Positions 1-11,150 of a stretch of 64,000 bases of DNA are shown here, piece by piece. This DNA comes from Amoeboaphelidium protococcarum (Eukaryota; Aphelidiomycota; Aphelidea). The notes beneath the pieces are model-generated. The model saw only the letters and a program-made list of their open reading frames with translations. It had not been told where the DNA came from and searched no databases. The stretch lies in contig JALECJ010000256.1 of assembly GCA_023515745.1 (NCBI GenBank), positions 1,240,001 through 1,304,000 of the forward strand. Reading direction: 5' to 3'. Each line of letters starts with the position of its first letter. Position 1 is the first letter of the stretch. Position numbers and translations under genes: made by a program.

Positions 1-939
1 TAATAGATTGATGAAGATACTTTGAACCAGATTTTCAAATTAATATTTAATTTCAAGGCTAGATTGAGTTCGTTAGATGTTCATGACATTTTATAAGATT
101 ACCAGCTGGTGGCCTTCAAATGTTTACAGATTCTTACTGTTAAGCACTCTGATTAGATATCTTTATATCTCGATGGCGGCCACTTGTAGAAGTCAGATTA
201 GAACATAAATGTAGCCAATTCATTCAACACTGCGTTGTAATTGCTCGTAAACTATGATTAGGAGTATAGTTATACAAGATTTTCAAGTACTGAAATGATT
301 GATACTTTTGATGAGAACTCTCTTTGCCAGGTGTCGACTCTCGTTGCTTGCATTAGTCTATAAATGCTTTATAATAATAGTGGATTAGATCAAGAGCATT
401 TGTAAATATACTTGATGTATTTGATTTAGCTGTGTGATAATGAGAACGTTCGCTAGCAGTTAAAGATGAAACTACTTCCCCATAATATGGATAGAAGTCG
501 CCCACTTAATGAAGGATCTGCTGTCCATTGCCAATTGATAAAGTCTTTGATGAGTGTTGAGCTTAGTAGTCAGAACAAAGAATTATTGTTCAGATTTCTG
601 CATAGTGTATGTGGGAAAGATGTCGGTCGCAGTATATTTTATTGTGGATTTGGACCATGGTATTATTTCCTGTTTTAGCATGGTCTCTTTTCTGGGAATG
701 GAAACGATTAAGGTGACGGTGTGATGGATCTTCTCTCTAATAGTTTGGCAGACGATGGAACTAAAATAGCAGATATTGTTCTTTAATAAAATGTAGACAT
801 CATGACAGGCGCTATAAAGTAGTAACGTATTGTTGAAATGACTGATGATGAAAAGGATCAGGAAGCGTCCAAGATTATGACCATGATTGAACGGCTAAAC
901 AAGACTGGTATAATTCAAATGCAATTTGGATAGAAATGA
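1..939 (+). CDS. RIC8: RIC8/synembryn, C-terminal part (5' end outside window)
   Basis: The reading frame is open from base 1 to TGA at 937-939 (312 residues) when TAA/TAG are read as Gln; about 15 such codons occur. Near the C-terminus, MTDDEKDQEASKIMTMIERL followed by NKTGIIQM matches the conserved C-terminal block of Ric-8/synembryn (acidic EEKE-x-EAE, then a helix ending in RLxxTG). RIC8 is the cytosolic chaperone and exchange factor for heterotrimeric G-protein alpha subunits. The rest is helical and armadillo-like, as expected. The last codons are TAG AAA TGA, so the ancestral stop may have been the TAG. It converges on MMAB with a gap of about 50 bases. The family call is fairly secure; the N-terminal part is missing. 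Confidence 0.7.
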
Positions 940-992
940 AATTAATAATCTTATTGATGCTGTATTAAACCGGTGTTGTAGTCTTATGGTTA

Positions 993-1717
993 TCATGACA
1001 TCTTTCGGTATATCGTTTCCTCTTTGCCCTCTAGCTGCGACATGTACCTAGCTGCCATGAACAGGTAGTCGCTCAGACGATTCATATACTTTCCACAAGA
1101 CTCATCTACACTTCCTATTCTAACAAGGGGCACCAGTCTACGCTCGGCTCTCCTAGCCATGCCTCTGCAAACGTGCAATGTCGACGCCGCCTTACCGCCA
1201 CTCTACACATACACATACACACATCAACTTGAACTGGGTAACGCGTAATTTTTTTAATGTAAACTTACTGGGAGAATAAAGTTCTTTAGCGGAGGAAGCT
1301 ACTGATCAAAATGATCGATCCATTGTTCCAGCTCTGTAGTTCGCGTGCCATCTTGATCGAATGCAGTCTTGCTCACCTTGAATTCGGCACTAGAAGTTCG
1401 CGGAGTGGCCACATTGGAGTTTATATCTTGAATTGCGCATTAAACCGAGGCCAGCTGTGGAAGGACTATACAATCTTAATCTACATCACGACTGAATTCA
1501 GAGGCAAGCCCAATCATACTGCTCAGCTCGTCCATCGTTCCCAGAGTCTCAAAAATGGCATCATCTTTTGCACGTCTTTCCCCATTGTACAATGCAGAAG
1601 TTCCTACACAAGAAATTAAACTAAAATTTTAAAAGATGGATGAAGGATACCTTTATCGCCAGTTTTGGTGTAAATTTTCATAGTTCTACTGCTGGTAATT
1701 AAAGATAGCCGTAGCAT
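993..1717 (-). CDS. MMAB: Cob(I)alamin adenosyltransferase, mitochondrial
   Basis: Three exons (1651-1717, 1269-1603, 993-1202) separated by introns of 47 and 66 nt join to a 203-residue protein. The enzyme transfers adenosyl from ATP to cob(I)alamin, making the cofactor of methylmalonyl-CoA mutase. Diagnostic blocks are [21 protein letters not shown] at the N-terminus (the P-loop-like ATP site of PduO-type enzymes), then the helix with [11 protein letters not shown], then [17 protein letters not shown]. The ATG at 1717 is chosen because it adds [12 protein letters not shown], a short arginine- and serine-rich stretch that suits a mitochondrial presequence. Introns split GDKG|TS and LP|SGGK exactly at conserved joins, which supports both. 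Its presence implies B12-dependent metabolism. Confidence 0.93.
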
Positions 1718-2014
1718 AATTCACCACCGCCGCCTCTGATGCTCTTGATGATTCAGGCGATGCAAAAGTCGTAAAGAGAGTTGACAGCGATTGTTTCAGT
1801 TCATGCACGCGCACGCTGTTTCTGCCCACTGGTCGTTGTCATCATTGTCAGCTTGAGTCTATTTTTAAGCTGCGATCTCATTTGGCAGCAACATGTCTTA
1901 AAATATCACGATGTCAAGTTTCTCTTTCACAACAACAAAGTCTAGACAAATTTCCATTTTTATATTCTTCTCTGTCAGGCAAAATAAATACCCCACATTC
2001 CTGCTATAGATAAC
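1718..2014. other. Divergent intergenic region MMAB / kinase
   Basis: About 300 bases between two divergently transcribed starts, so it should hold both promoters. I see no coding frame and no clear TATA box or repeat. Confidence 0.5.
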
Positions 2015-4189
2015 ATGGATATCGACATCACCCTTCTTGTAGCTTTAATCGCTCTTGGTGTGGTGATTATCATTGCACTTGCTGCCATTACTTGGTTCTT
2101 TCGATCATATCGACGTAATCGAAATAGATAGCGCACCTCTTCCGGTCATTCGGCGAGATAGAAAGGGAAATCTATTGGTAGTGCTGGTAAAAGGAAGAAG
2201 AAGCTCGATGATGTTACAGCTGCCTCGGATAATGGCTCCAATAACAGACCCGTCAATCTTCATGGTGGTGTCATTGCTACTTCGTCTACATGGCAACAAT
2301 CTATCTCGCTCACTGATTCAAATCAAGCTAAAGTAAATGTAGTATATTTGTCCAATAGCTAAAGTGTGAGAGCTACTCATAATCATAACGCAACAAAGTC
2401 AATGCCTCAATTGTTGGATGCTAATAGCACTCAGAATGGACGCACCTAAGACCAAACTGGTGGAACTGACAAAGTTTCTCGCTAAAATACTAAAAGTGAT
2501 CGCGATAGAGGCGCCAAAAATCTGATTTCAGATGTTCCTCCGATGCCAATTAGATAGTCGAATCAACGTATGCAAGAAAACAATATCAGATCTACCGTGC
2601 CGGTATCTATGGCCATCTCTAACACTGCCAAGGCTATGGTTACTCCTAGAAGTCAGAGTCACTATGAGTTGCAAACATTTTCCTCTCAAGTCACACCTTA
2701 ATCGCGTCCTGTAGCGGAAATTTAATACAAGTAGAAGCAATAGTCTGCTGAGATGGATCAGACAGTTGTCGGCGTTGCAAAATTAGTTTGCACTGATCAA
2801 GCGGTAGTGATCGAGCAAGAGCAGACTGTAATTGACTTTGCATAGCTGGTATCCACCGATTAGTCGCTGCTTTAAGTCCATGAGACCACTCTGTTGGAAA
2901 CTGAAATATTCCGCAAAGATGAGTCCAAGCAAGGGCAGATGTCAAACTCTAGTGGTGCGATTTTGAACTAAAGCGCGAATGATAAGTCAGTTTAACGCGT
3001 ATCTTATCCGATCGCACCTAATTCTACCTAGAATAATGACACTGTTGTTATGTCTAAGCAGTAGCAAAACTTGGGAAAACCCAAGTTTCCTTCGATTTAA
3101 CACAGCTCTGCTGCGTCTCAATTCAGTTAAAGTGGGACTGTAGGAAGTTATTAGAGTACTTAGTACCTTCAAGGCACAACCACTTTAAATGCTGCTTTAC
3201 TGAATTAACCTTAGCCGCTTGCACTGCCTGGAGCTATATTGACTGATTTGCAAAAGGACGTTAAAATCGTGCGTCAACTTACTGAAGGTGGATCTGGCGC
3301 TTTGTATATCGCAGAGATTGTGGACAACAATTTAAAGGTGCGCGCTGATAAGAGCCAGTTTTGTGTTGTGAAAATTTTGAAAGAGGAAGAAGGTATGAAT
3401 TCTGATGACTTGCTAAATGCGTTTAATCATGAAGTGTCTGTAATGTGGCTCTTTCACCTGTCCCCTAATATCATTCATATCCTTGGGTACTCAGACAGCC
3501 CGAAAGCAATGATACTTAAGCACTACGTCCATGGAAGCTTACATGACGTGGTTCATCGCACCTCATTGACCGATTTACAATATTCTGATCCTAAATGGAC
3601 TCCGGATATGTGGTTGAAACTCTCTAAAGATATTTGCAATGGTCTTTAGATTATACACGGCCATAATGTGACTCATAACGATATAAAGTGCGCAAATGTT
3701 TTAATAGATTTAGAACAAGATCAACGAACGTTAAGAGGTGTCATCTGCGATTTTGGGATTGCCTGTCCTATAGATCCCGCATTTTATGGAGTAAAAATGT
3801 TTAAAAAGTCTGAAGTTATTGGTGCTAGTGCACCTTATTGTGCGCCGGAGATGTTCGTAAAACTATCTCTTGATATCAGTGCTGACTAAGATGATCCCAA
3901 GATTGCCAAGGCTGGAGACATGTACTCTGTTGGCGTTGTGATGTATGAAATTATGAACAGAACTATTCCATGGACAGAGCTCAAAGTTGACTATGCTGCC
4001 ATCGAGAAGGCTGTCATGAATGGTGTCCGGCCTCATATACGTGATGAAGTTTAAATGCGATGGCAAGATGATGTTCGGCTTGCATCATTTGTTAAGCTAT
4101 TTTAGTAGCTCTGGGATCAGAATCCATTGAATAGACCTGACGCGTAGCAGGCGTTAGCAATTTTAAATGCTATTGCAATAGTAAAGTGA
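2015..4189 (+). CDS. Membrane-anchored Ser/Thr protein kinase
   Basis: Single exon, 724 residues, with dozens of TAA/TAG read as Gln. Residues 5-28 are one strongly hydrophobic segment (LLVALIALGVVIIIALAAIT) followed by a basic RSYRRNRNR stretch, so the protein is probably a type III single-pass membrane protein with the kinase in the cytoplasm. About 370 residues of Gln/Ser/Asn-rich linker follow. The kinase domain fills roughly residues 415-720: a glycine loop (LTEGGSGALYIAEI), the VAIK-type lysine in CVVKIL, a catalytic loop THNDIKCANVLI, DFG in ICDFGIAC, and APE in YCAPEMF. The catalytic HRD arginine is replaced by Asn (HND), making it a non-RD kinase; the Asp, Lys and Asn needed for catalysis remain. 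I cannot name its substrate or family. Confidence 0.85.
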
Positions 4190-4267
4190 ATTTTTTGTCT
4201 ATTAGTAGATGTACGGTTTACATAATTAGTAAAACATTCTATTTATTTGTCACCATTTCACTCAATA

Positions 4268-5635
4268 TCATAGAGTTGCAACCAAAAGAGATGCGGCCAC
4301 CGCACCCACTACTGAATACCAATTGATTGTCACCAACGAAGAGCCGCCAGTCTAAGCACTAAAACCTCTTGCAGCATCGGTTAGCGTATAGCCCATACTC
4401 GACAAAATTCTCAAAACTCTAGGACCAAAACTGACATCCTGTAAGCCTCGCTAGGTGAGCAACTAATCCAATCTGACACCCATGATAATTCTCGGGGTCA
4501 TTAGAAAATCACGAGAGTCGATGTACAAATTTTAATCCAAATGAGTAACAGATGAACCATTTTGGAAGTTACGCGGCGTATACAAAACTGCAGCGGAGCC
4601 ATCGACCAATACACGCTTAGGGAGAGCCAGAGAGTCAAAAATCGATGAACTAGGCACATAGTTAAATATTGTTCCACCTGGAGTTCTTGCAAACTGCTGC
4701 AACACATTTCTATTGTTAACAAGATCGACTTAGGCATCGTCAAATGAGGTCCATTAGCTCACAGTGACCTCCTGACCAAGTGAGCTCTGAGCACTGCCGC
4801 CTTGAATCTACGCGAGATAATGATCAAAGATGGTTTGATAGAACGAATTTGAAGGCGCAGTACCAACATTACCAAACTCTTATACAGATATTGCAGTATC
4901 CGAGTACAATCTCACATTGATAAGAGAATAGAATCCAAGGCCATGAGTAAACTCGTGGAGAGCAACGTACTCAAAATCATAAGCATTGCGGTCGATGCGA
5001 TCGCCATCATCATAAAAATGCCACTTGACATTAAATGAATTGAATGACATTTAAATATCGTACTAACCATATAGTGAAGCATCGGTACTTCTGCGCGGCA
5101 GCACTTGACGTACCAGAGCTTGAGGGTACATAGCCTGGGGCACAGGCACTCCAGTCAACTTGAACACCTATGACGGACTTGCAGCTCCCAGAACTTCACC
5201 ACAATCAGCATCGGCAAAAGGATCCGTGCACAGATTATAGAAGAGCATTTACACTCTGATAGGCACCGCAAATTTGATAGCTTTAGCGACGCGTTCAGCT
5301 ACAGATTCCAGTGATGTCTCTACCTTATTGCACGTTGAAGCGTCGGTTTGGTTCAGATTGCAGCTCACGTCAAAAGACACCATTCCATCAGGACTAGTTG
5401 CCGTCAAATTCAACCAATTCGCATCAGGTCTGTTGACAGGAGGGCTAGCCTGCTATCTTTTGGTCAGATGTGGCACAGCAGGATACATCTGCCTCAAAAT
5501 CGGATCATCGCAGTGAGTATGCTAACATACAATCTCAAAAGACTATTCAACCGCGATTTCATTACTACTCAAAGCCGCACCAGAAACCACAGCAAGAATT
5601 TAAGCTACGAAGCCAATGGCAATAAATTGAATCAT
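4268..5635 (-). CDS. Secreted, probably GPI-anchored zinc metalloprotease, paralogue A
   Basis: Single exon, 455 residues. The N-terminus (MIQFIAIGFVAQILAVVSGA) is a signal peptide. The zinc site is at about residues 227-236 in YVALHEFTHGLGFYSL, an HExxHGLGF motif with two histidine ligands and the catalytic glutamate; position 11, where metzincins carry the third ligand, is Ser. Potential N-glycosylation sites occur (NLT, NQT, NGS). The last 20 residues are hydrophobic with no basic tail (VVGAVAASLLVATL end), which is the usual GPI-attachment pattern. It is first of three same-strand paralogues; all share a YPQxLxRQ motif and a C-terminal block ending SMGYTLTDA. It probably cleaves extracellular protein; its substrate is unknown. 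Confidence 0.8.
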
Positions 5636-5863
5636 CTTACGATAGAGATAATACGATCAAAATAGCACTAAGATGATGTATCAATCCGACTACAAAGTGC
5701 TGATAAAAATGCAAAATCGTCACAAACAGGGGTCAGTAAATGCATAATCAATCAATCAACAAGGCATTTGCAACTCCGACGTGTTTAAAATTACCAACCC
5801 CTTAAATCTATTAAAGCTTTAATATACTGATCATTCATTTAAAAAGTTCTGAAAATCGAATCA

Positions 5864-7189
5864 TCATATCAGTAATACCAGACTACCGGCAATTGCTGCA
5901 ACTAAAAGAGAACTGCAGTTCATCGTCAGTGTAGATGCTTTCCCGGAACTTTCCATTGACTGCTATTTCACCATATTTGCCTACGCGTCAACCAGCTTGT
6001 ACCCCATACTCTATAGTATAATCTTTATTCTTGGTCCAAAAGGACTCTTTGTCATGTTAAGCTAAGCCATTCTCCATTTCAAAGTAACATTTTTATATAA
6101 AGTAGGACTTATTAAGAAATCTTAAGTCTATCCGTACTGTGGTATAAAATGCGAAATAGAGCTGCCAGAAGTCCAAAGTGGTGGAGAATTGAGTAGAATG
6201 ATAGACGGGTCAAATTTGACGGATTTAGGCAGGCTTTTTGCATTTTTTAAAGCAGAGCCTTGAGTGGGATAATTAAATACCGTCTTGATTGATTACGTTC
6301 CTAATTACTTCAGTTTTTGTAGTCTCTCATTTAGTGGCTTATCTTTGTCCACATCAATCCATTGGACAACTTCGACGCTTTTGTTAGCCACTGTTTTGTT
6401 CAATTCTGAGGTAATTTGTGCAACAAAGTAATCAAATATGGTGTATTATAAACCTGACACAGCTTGGGTACTAGTAACAGCATTGGGGTCCGCTATACTA
6501 GGTACGATAAAAGAGGTGAACCCGAGGCCATGTAACAGTTCATGTAAGACAGCATTTTCAAAGTCTTATTGCTCTGGCCCAATGTTATCTCCATCAACGC
6601 CGAAATGCCATGAAATGTTGTTAGTATTTACGCGTACATTGATGTCGTACTCTTTAGTAACATTACCTTTGACTTCATTAGGCCTTAACTAACGCGCCAG
6701 AGACTAAGGATAGGCGGCTGTGGGCAAATCATCTCCGGTTAGAATGTAATACTGAGAGGGAGAGGCATCAGCTAAAGTTACAAGCTCTGCGCAGTTTTAT
6801 TTATCACCCGCACTGCACATATTATAAATAACAATCTTGATCTTGAGCTTTTAAGATAGAGCTATGGTGGACGTTATCATACCGCAAACAGATTTCATGG
6901 ATACAGCCAGTTTGTTGCAACTGGACGCGTCTGTGTCATTCAAGTTGCAAACTAGATCAAAGTAGATTAACTAATCTTCGCTACTACCAGTCAAATTCAT
7001 ATAAGCATCATTTGATTTCATAATGTTAAACGATTGCGCATCACTTTATCTTTTGAACAGACTAGTGCTTGATTTTTAATAAGCTGAGTTGTATACACGA
7101 GACGGATTCACATCACGATCATTGTTGATCATAGCTGAAACAACCGTCAACAATGGCATCAGATTCCAGTAGGATGCACAGAAACGCAT
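5864..7189 (-). CDS. Secreted, probably GPI-anchored zinc metalloprotease, paralogue B
   Basis: Single exon, 441 residues, same order of blocks as paralogue A: signal peptide (MRFCASYWNLMPLLTVVSAM), a cysteine pair in DLVCNLNDTDASSCNKL, YPQSLARQL, then the zinc motif VLHELLHGLGFTSF, and SMGYKLVDA near the end. The C-terminus is hydrophobic (SSLLVAAIAGSLVLLI), again suiting a GPI signal. Sequence identity to A is modest overall, so the duplication is not recent. The zinc ligands His-Glu-x-x-His are intact. Many Gln codons are TAA/TAG, as in its neighbours. The spacer to paralogue A is 228 bases. Confidence 0.8.
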
Positions 7190-7634
7190 TTTTAAGCTGT
7201 AAATCAAGTCTATTTTTTATTGCTTTTCAATACTCAAATATTAAGTGCAGATAAGACAATGAGCTGAGCTTCAAAAAATATAATCATGCATCATTCCAAA
7301 AGTCGCTGCTTGTCTCGTAACGAAACGTGAAATCAGCTTCACGTCACCAATCGAGAGCGCGTGTTAGACCTTTACCGATTCAATATCAACTACCACAACA
7401 TTAAGATCTTAGTATCGCTGCGGGTGAATAGTATTTTTCTAAGATTACTAAAAGTGATGGTAAAAGTATGGTAAAGATAAGAATTCTAACTACAAGACAG
7501 TATTAGACGGAAAAGAATGTAAAACATTAATCATTCATTAACTTCAATTAAAATAATAATAATTAAACCACTGAATGTCGAAGGAAAAAGATTTATCATC
7601 CAGCAGAGGAGACATCAGTAAAAACTCCAACAGT
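7190..7634. other. Spacer between metalloprotease paralogues B and C
   Basis: About 445 AT-rich bases between the stop of paralogue C and the start of paralogue B. It should contain the promoter of B and the terminator of C. No coding frame or repeat is visible. Confidence 0.5.
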
Positions 7635-8825
7635 TCAGTTCTTGGTCGATTGATTGTTACCACCCTTAGCGATCGTTTCACCCTTCGCAGTGAGAGTATA
7701 ACCCAGAGTCTTGAAGACTTTTAGCAATTTGGAATCGTAAGGATTCACAGTCTTGTCCAAAGCCTTTCCAGCAGCCAAGTTATTAGTCATCAGGGAATTC
7801 TTGTAGGTGTTCGGATCGAAAAAGTTCAGAGACAAGACATTGTCGTATGGGTTAGGATTGTACAGAGCAATCTGTGATCCATCAGAGGTGGTGAAAGTCG
7901 CTTTGCTACCACCATTGACCAACGCGTATGCTTGCTTTGCAGCCTCATAACCGGCAGGATCTGGCTTTCCCTACAACCAGTTCTTCATCTTCTAGTAGTA
8001 AGATACCAGAGACTGAGCAGGTTGACTTCCCTTCTGCACCTTGATGGACTGATCAAACAGCGAAGGAGGAGTGAACTTGCCAGTGCCGGCAGTTTAAGGG
8101 ACCAGCACTTGAGTGACATCCTCAGGGACAGGATTAGTAGGAGGATTAATAGTACCATCGTCATTGACGTAGAATCCTCTGCGCTTATCGTTAGTAAACG
8201 CGGACCAGATACCCAGACCATTGCTCATAACCTCAGCAACAGCAGATTTCAAATCAACCTGATCCTTTGCAATCGCACCCTCACCCAGATACCACTTTGC
8301 ATTCTTAGTGTCAAGGAAGATTCTGATATCAGAGGTGGACGCACCAGCACTCTGCATGTCACTAGCAGACAACACCTGTCTAGCCAGAGACTGAGGATAG
8401 TTGATGTCAGTCTTCAGCGACCCCTTAGGGGACTGCAAGACGAATGCAGTATCAGGCTTACCAGCGGCCAGGGTCTTACCAGAGCACGCACCAAGAGTTT
8501 TGCAAATATCGCCAATGACGACAGTAGCCGAAATTGGAGCCTTCAAGTCAATCACTTCACTTATAGCGTCGCCAACACCAATCAGAGTCTAACCCATTGC
8601 ATTACACAGCTTCTCATCAGCGTTGTAGTTGGTGTTGCACAGAATTTAAAACTGCACCTTACCATCATTGTTAGAGCAAGCAATATTAGCAATGTTTGGG
8701 TTAGAGAAGAGACCAGGTGGCACAGTAGAGCACTTGCCAGCAGCAGCGTCAACACCGCGTTTAGCGATGGACATGGAGTAGGCGACCGAAGCGATGACTG
8801 AGACGATATAGACCAATTTGACCAT
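7635..8825 (-). CDS. Secreted catalytically dead paralogue (C) of the zinc metalloproteases
   Basis: Single exon, 396 residues, starting with a signal peptide (MVKLVYIVSVIASVAYSMSI). It aligns with paralogues A and B through the whole length: cysteine pair in ILCNTNYNADEKLCNAM, INYPQSLARQVL, and a terminal TLGYTLTAKGE. At the zinc-site position it reads AVAEVMSNGLGIWSAF: the glutamate and the GLG remain, but both zinc-binding histidines are gone, so it should not be a metalloprotease. The hydrophobic C-terminal tail is also missing, so it is probably released, not anchored. Codon use is markedly more biased and richer in G/C than in A and B, suggesting strong expression. Possible roles are a decoy, a binding protein or a coat component; none is proven. 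Confidence 0.78.
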
Positions 8826-9255
8826 TTCTATAAATTCTATCTATGAATTCTAAAAGCTAGTTTTATAAAGATTAAGAGCTGAAATTTAATTTGTTAATAA
8901 TTAGAAAGAGAAGAAGAGGGGAGTGAACCTAATCGATGGCTAATAGTGACACCAATTGCAGTCACATCCATCCACACGACGTTTCATCGGAGCCGTCTTT
9001 GATCAATCAGAAATGCCCATCTGATCACTGGAGTTACATCAAATGGCGAGTGATCATCACGGTTACTTGGCTTTATCCTTCAGTCTGTATCATTCGCGTA
9101 CAGTGAAAAGTAACGAAAATTATGGAATTCTACGCTAAATCAACTAACATTGAGGTAACATTAGTGACACTAGCTATAAGATTAAACTAACAACGGCAAC
9201 GTGTTCATAATAAAGTCCGTAATAAAAGTAATTCACAAAATTCCAAAACTTATCA
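8826..9255. other. Intergenic region upstream of paralogue C
   Basis: About 430 bases between the start of the inactive protease paralogue and the stop of twinfilin. No coding frame is visible. It should include the promoter of the strongly codon-biased paralogue C. Confidence 0.5.
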
Positions 9256-10447
9256 TCACTCAGTAGTCCTAATTAGACGGCGTCCCCCAGCTGGGCCAAC
9301 CACTTTCTTGATGAATCCATTCTGGGAAGGTGATGGATTTTACCGGCCATTATCGACAGTCTTCAATCCCAATTCAATCATCAGGTTATCTTCACTCAAG
9401 TCCTTTTCATCAACAATCTCAATCTTGCGCTAAACTTCAATACCAGCAGAAGCGATGTGTGACATCAACGCGCCTTTACAACTTGAATAAACCATCTTCA
9501 GCTTCACTGAACTAACTCCAGGGCAATAATAGACAAATCCTACACGCAATCATATGATCTTTATGTATAAATCACGGACCAAGCTTACCGTTGATGTTTT
9601 AGTATTAAAATAGACTGTAGCAAGGATGCTTCAGCTTGATCAGTTCATCATGAATCGCAGTCAGTGAATTCGCATATGAGCTTTTGAGTACTTCAATAGT
9701 CTCATTGTCAATATGAAAGATGATGAATGACTAACTTTGGCCTTGAAATGCAGCCAGCGCATCATCAGACTTCTTACTTAACGGAAACGATATTCCAGAT
9801 ACGTGACTCTTCTTAGATGAGGCACCGATATCAGCACCAGTTTCGGATAGCTTCACCTGCTGTAACTCCAACTCGCGGGTAGTTAAGGGCGCAGATGATT
9901 ATTGATGAGTCTGGTGCTTGCGATACCCTTCAGCGCTAAAGTCTTGCACGGACGTACCATAGACAGAGTCAACGAATAGAGAGTCGCCCAATTCTTTCAT
10001 GAGAGTAGCTTTAGTAGACTACATATTGATTGCCATGATAGACAAACATGCATATTTATAGTACAATAGAACTGAGTAGAAACTTACAGCATACAACATC
10101 TTGTCTCGAACTTTGGCATTGTCTGGAACGTGACACAAGAGTATAAAGTTACCATCATCCTTCTTGTAGACGATATAACTAGGTGTGTCATTCTGCAGCA
10201 GTCTGGTGGCAACAGAAAAGTCATCCTACCAAGTCGACTTCTTCTACTCCACACTGGCAACTGTAAGAGTCTCCTCATTGATGACAATCCTCATCAAACG
10301 CTACGAGTCATTAGATGACAGCTCCTTGAATTTACTGACAACCTATGGTGAAACTACACTTCATTTAATAAGGGGAATCAATAAATATATTATTTGTCAA
10401 AGTTGAATAATGCGATACGTACCTGAAATTCCGGATTAATGAGACAT
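9256..10447 (-). CDS. TWF1: Twinfilin (two ADF-homology domains)
   Basis: Four exons (10423-10447, 10088-10353, 9589-10018, 9256-9539) with introns of 69, 69 and 49 nt give 334 residues, the usual twinfilin length. The start MSHQSGISVSPQ is encoded by a 25-nt first exon. The first ADF-H domain ends ILLCHVPDNAKVRDKMLYA; the second contains SFIIFHIDNETIEVL and VKLKMVYSSCKGALMSHI, and the tail RKIEIVDEKDLSEDNLM is typical of the family. Twinfilin binds actin monomers and caps barbed ends in the cytosol. The basic C-terminal tail (IKKVVGPAGGRRLIR) fits the capping-protein/lipid-binding tail. Confidence 0.93.
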
Positions 10448-11150
10448 GAATTAGTGGTGCTTCAACTAAGCTGTATGATGTGACGAGTACTGTAAATACA
10501 ATCAATATAATTAAGTGTTGTGTGTAAGTAGGTACAGAGAAAACAGTTTCAGGACAACTGAACAACAACAACGACCAACGCCAGATTTAACGGCGCACGC
10601 GTGTCGATCAGTGTTAATAAGAGTGAAACAATACAATACTGAAATCTATTTATTTTTAAAGACTTTGAAAGAGTGCGAAATCTAATTAACTGTAGATTAT
10701 CGTGATAATAGCTTTCAGATGTTTCTCAGATCACACACACAAATAGAATTAGCGTCTTGTGACCATTGATCAAGCGAATCGGATTTCGTGTAACGTTGCA
10801 GCGATTGACCTAAATCCGCTCGCGATCACTCGCAGCGCACGCTCAGTGAAGAAAGAAGAAGTACAAGTGCGTGAATGATAAGTGATCGAGCGCGCCTAAA
10901 AACATTTCTCCGCGCTTAAAAGAATTGAAAAAAGAGACAAGCTCTGTAACAGCACGCCATTCTATCAAGAAATCTTAATCTCTAGTTTACTCTCTTCCTA
11001 AATACTCTTGGAATTATTGCTGCAGTGCATTTTTATATCTATTTTACTCGATAATATTGTGTTTTGAAGACTTTGTGGCTTCTATTTGTAAATTTGGCTT
11101 TGAATTATAACTGAATTATTGACTGAAGAGTTAACAGACAGAATACGATC
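10448..11150. other. Divergent intergenic region twinfilin / WNK
   Basis: About 700 bases between two divergent starts. I see no conserved coding frame. Around 10840-10900 there are clustered GCGC-containing words and a run of adenines, possibly promoter elements of the WNK gene, but nothing I can name. Confidence 0.4.

Noticed and set aside
7932-8801. 289-residue plus-strand open frame opposite the inactive protease paralogue
   Set aside because: The minus strand encodes a clear family member with signal peptide. Strong codon bias there leaves few stops on the other strand; the plus-strand peptide has no recognisable features.
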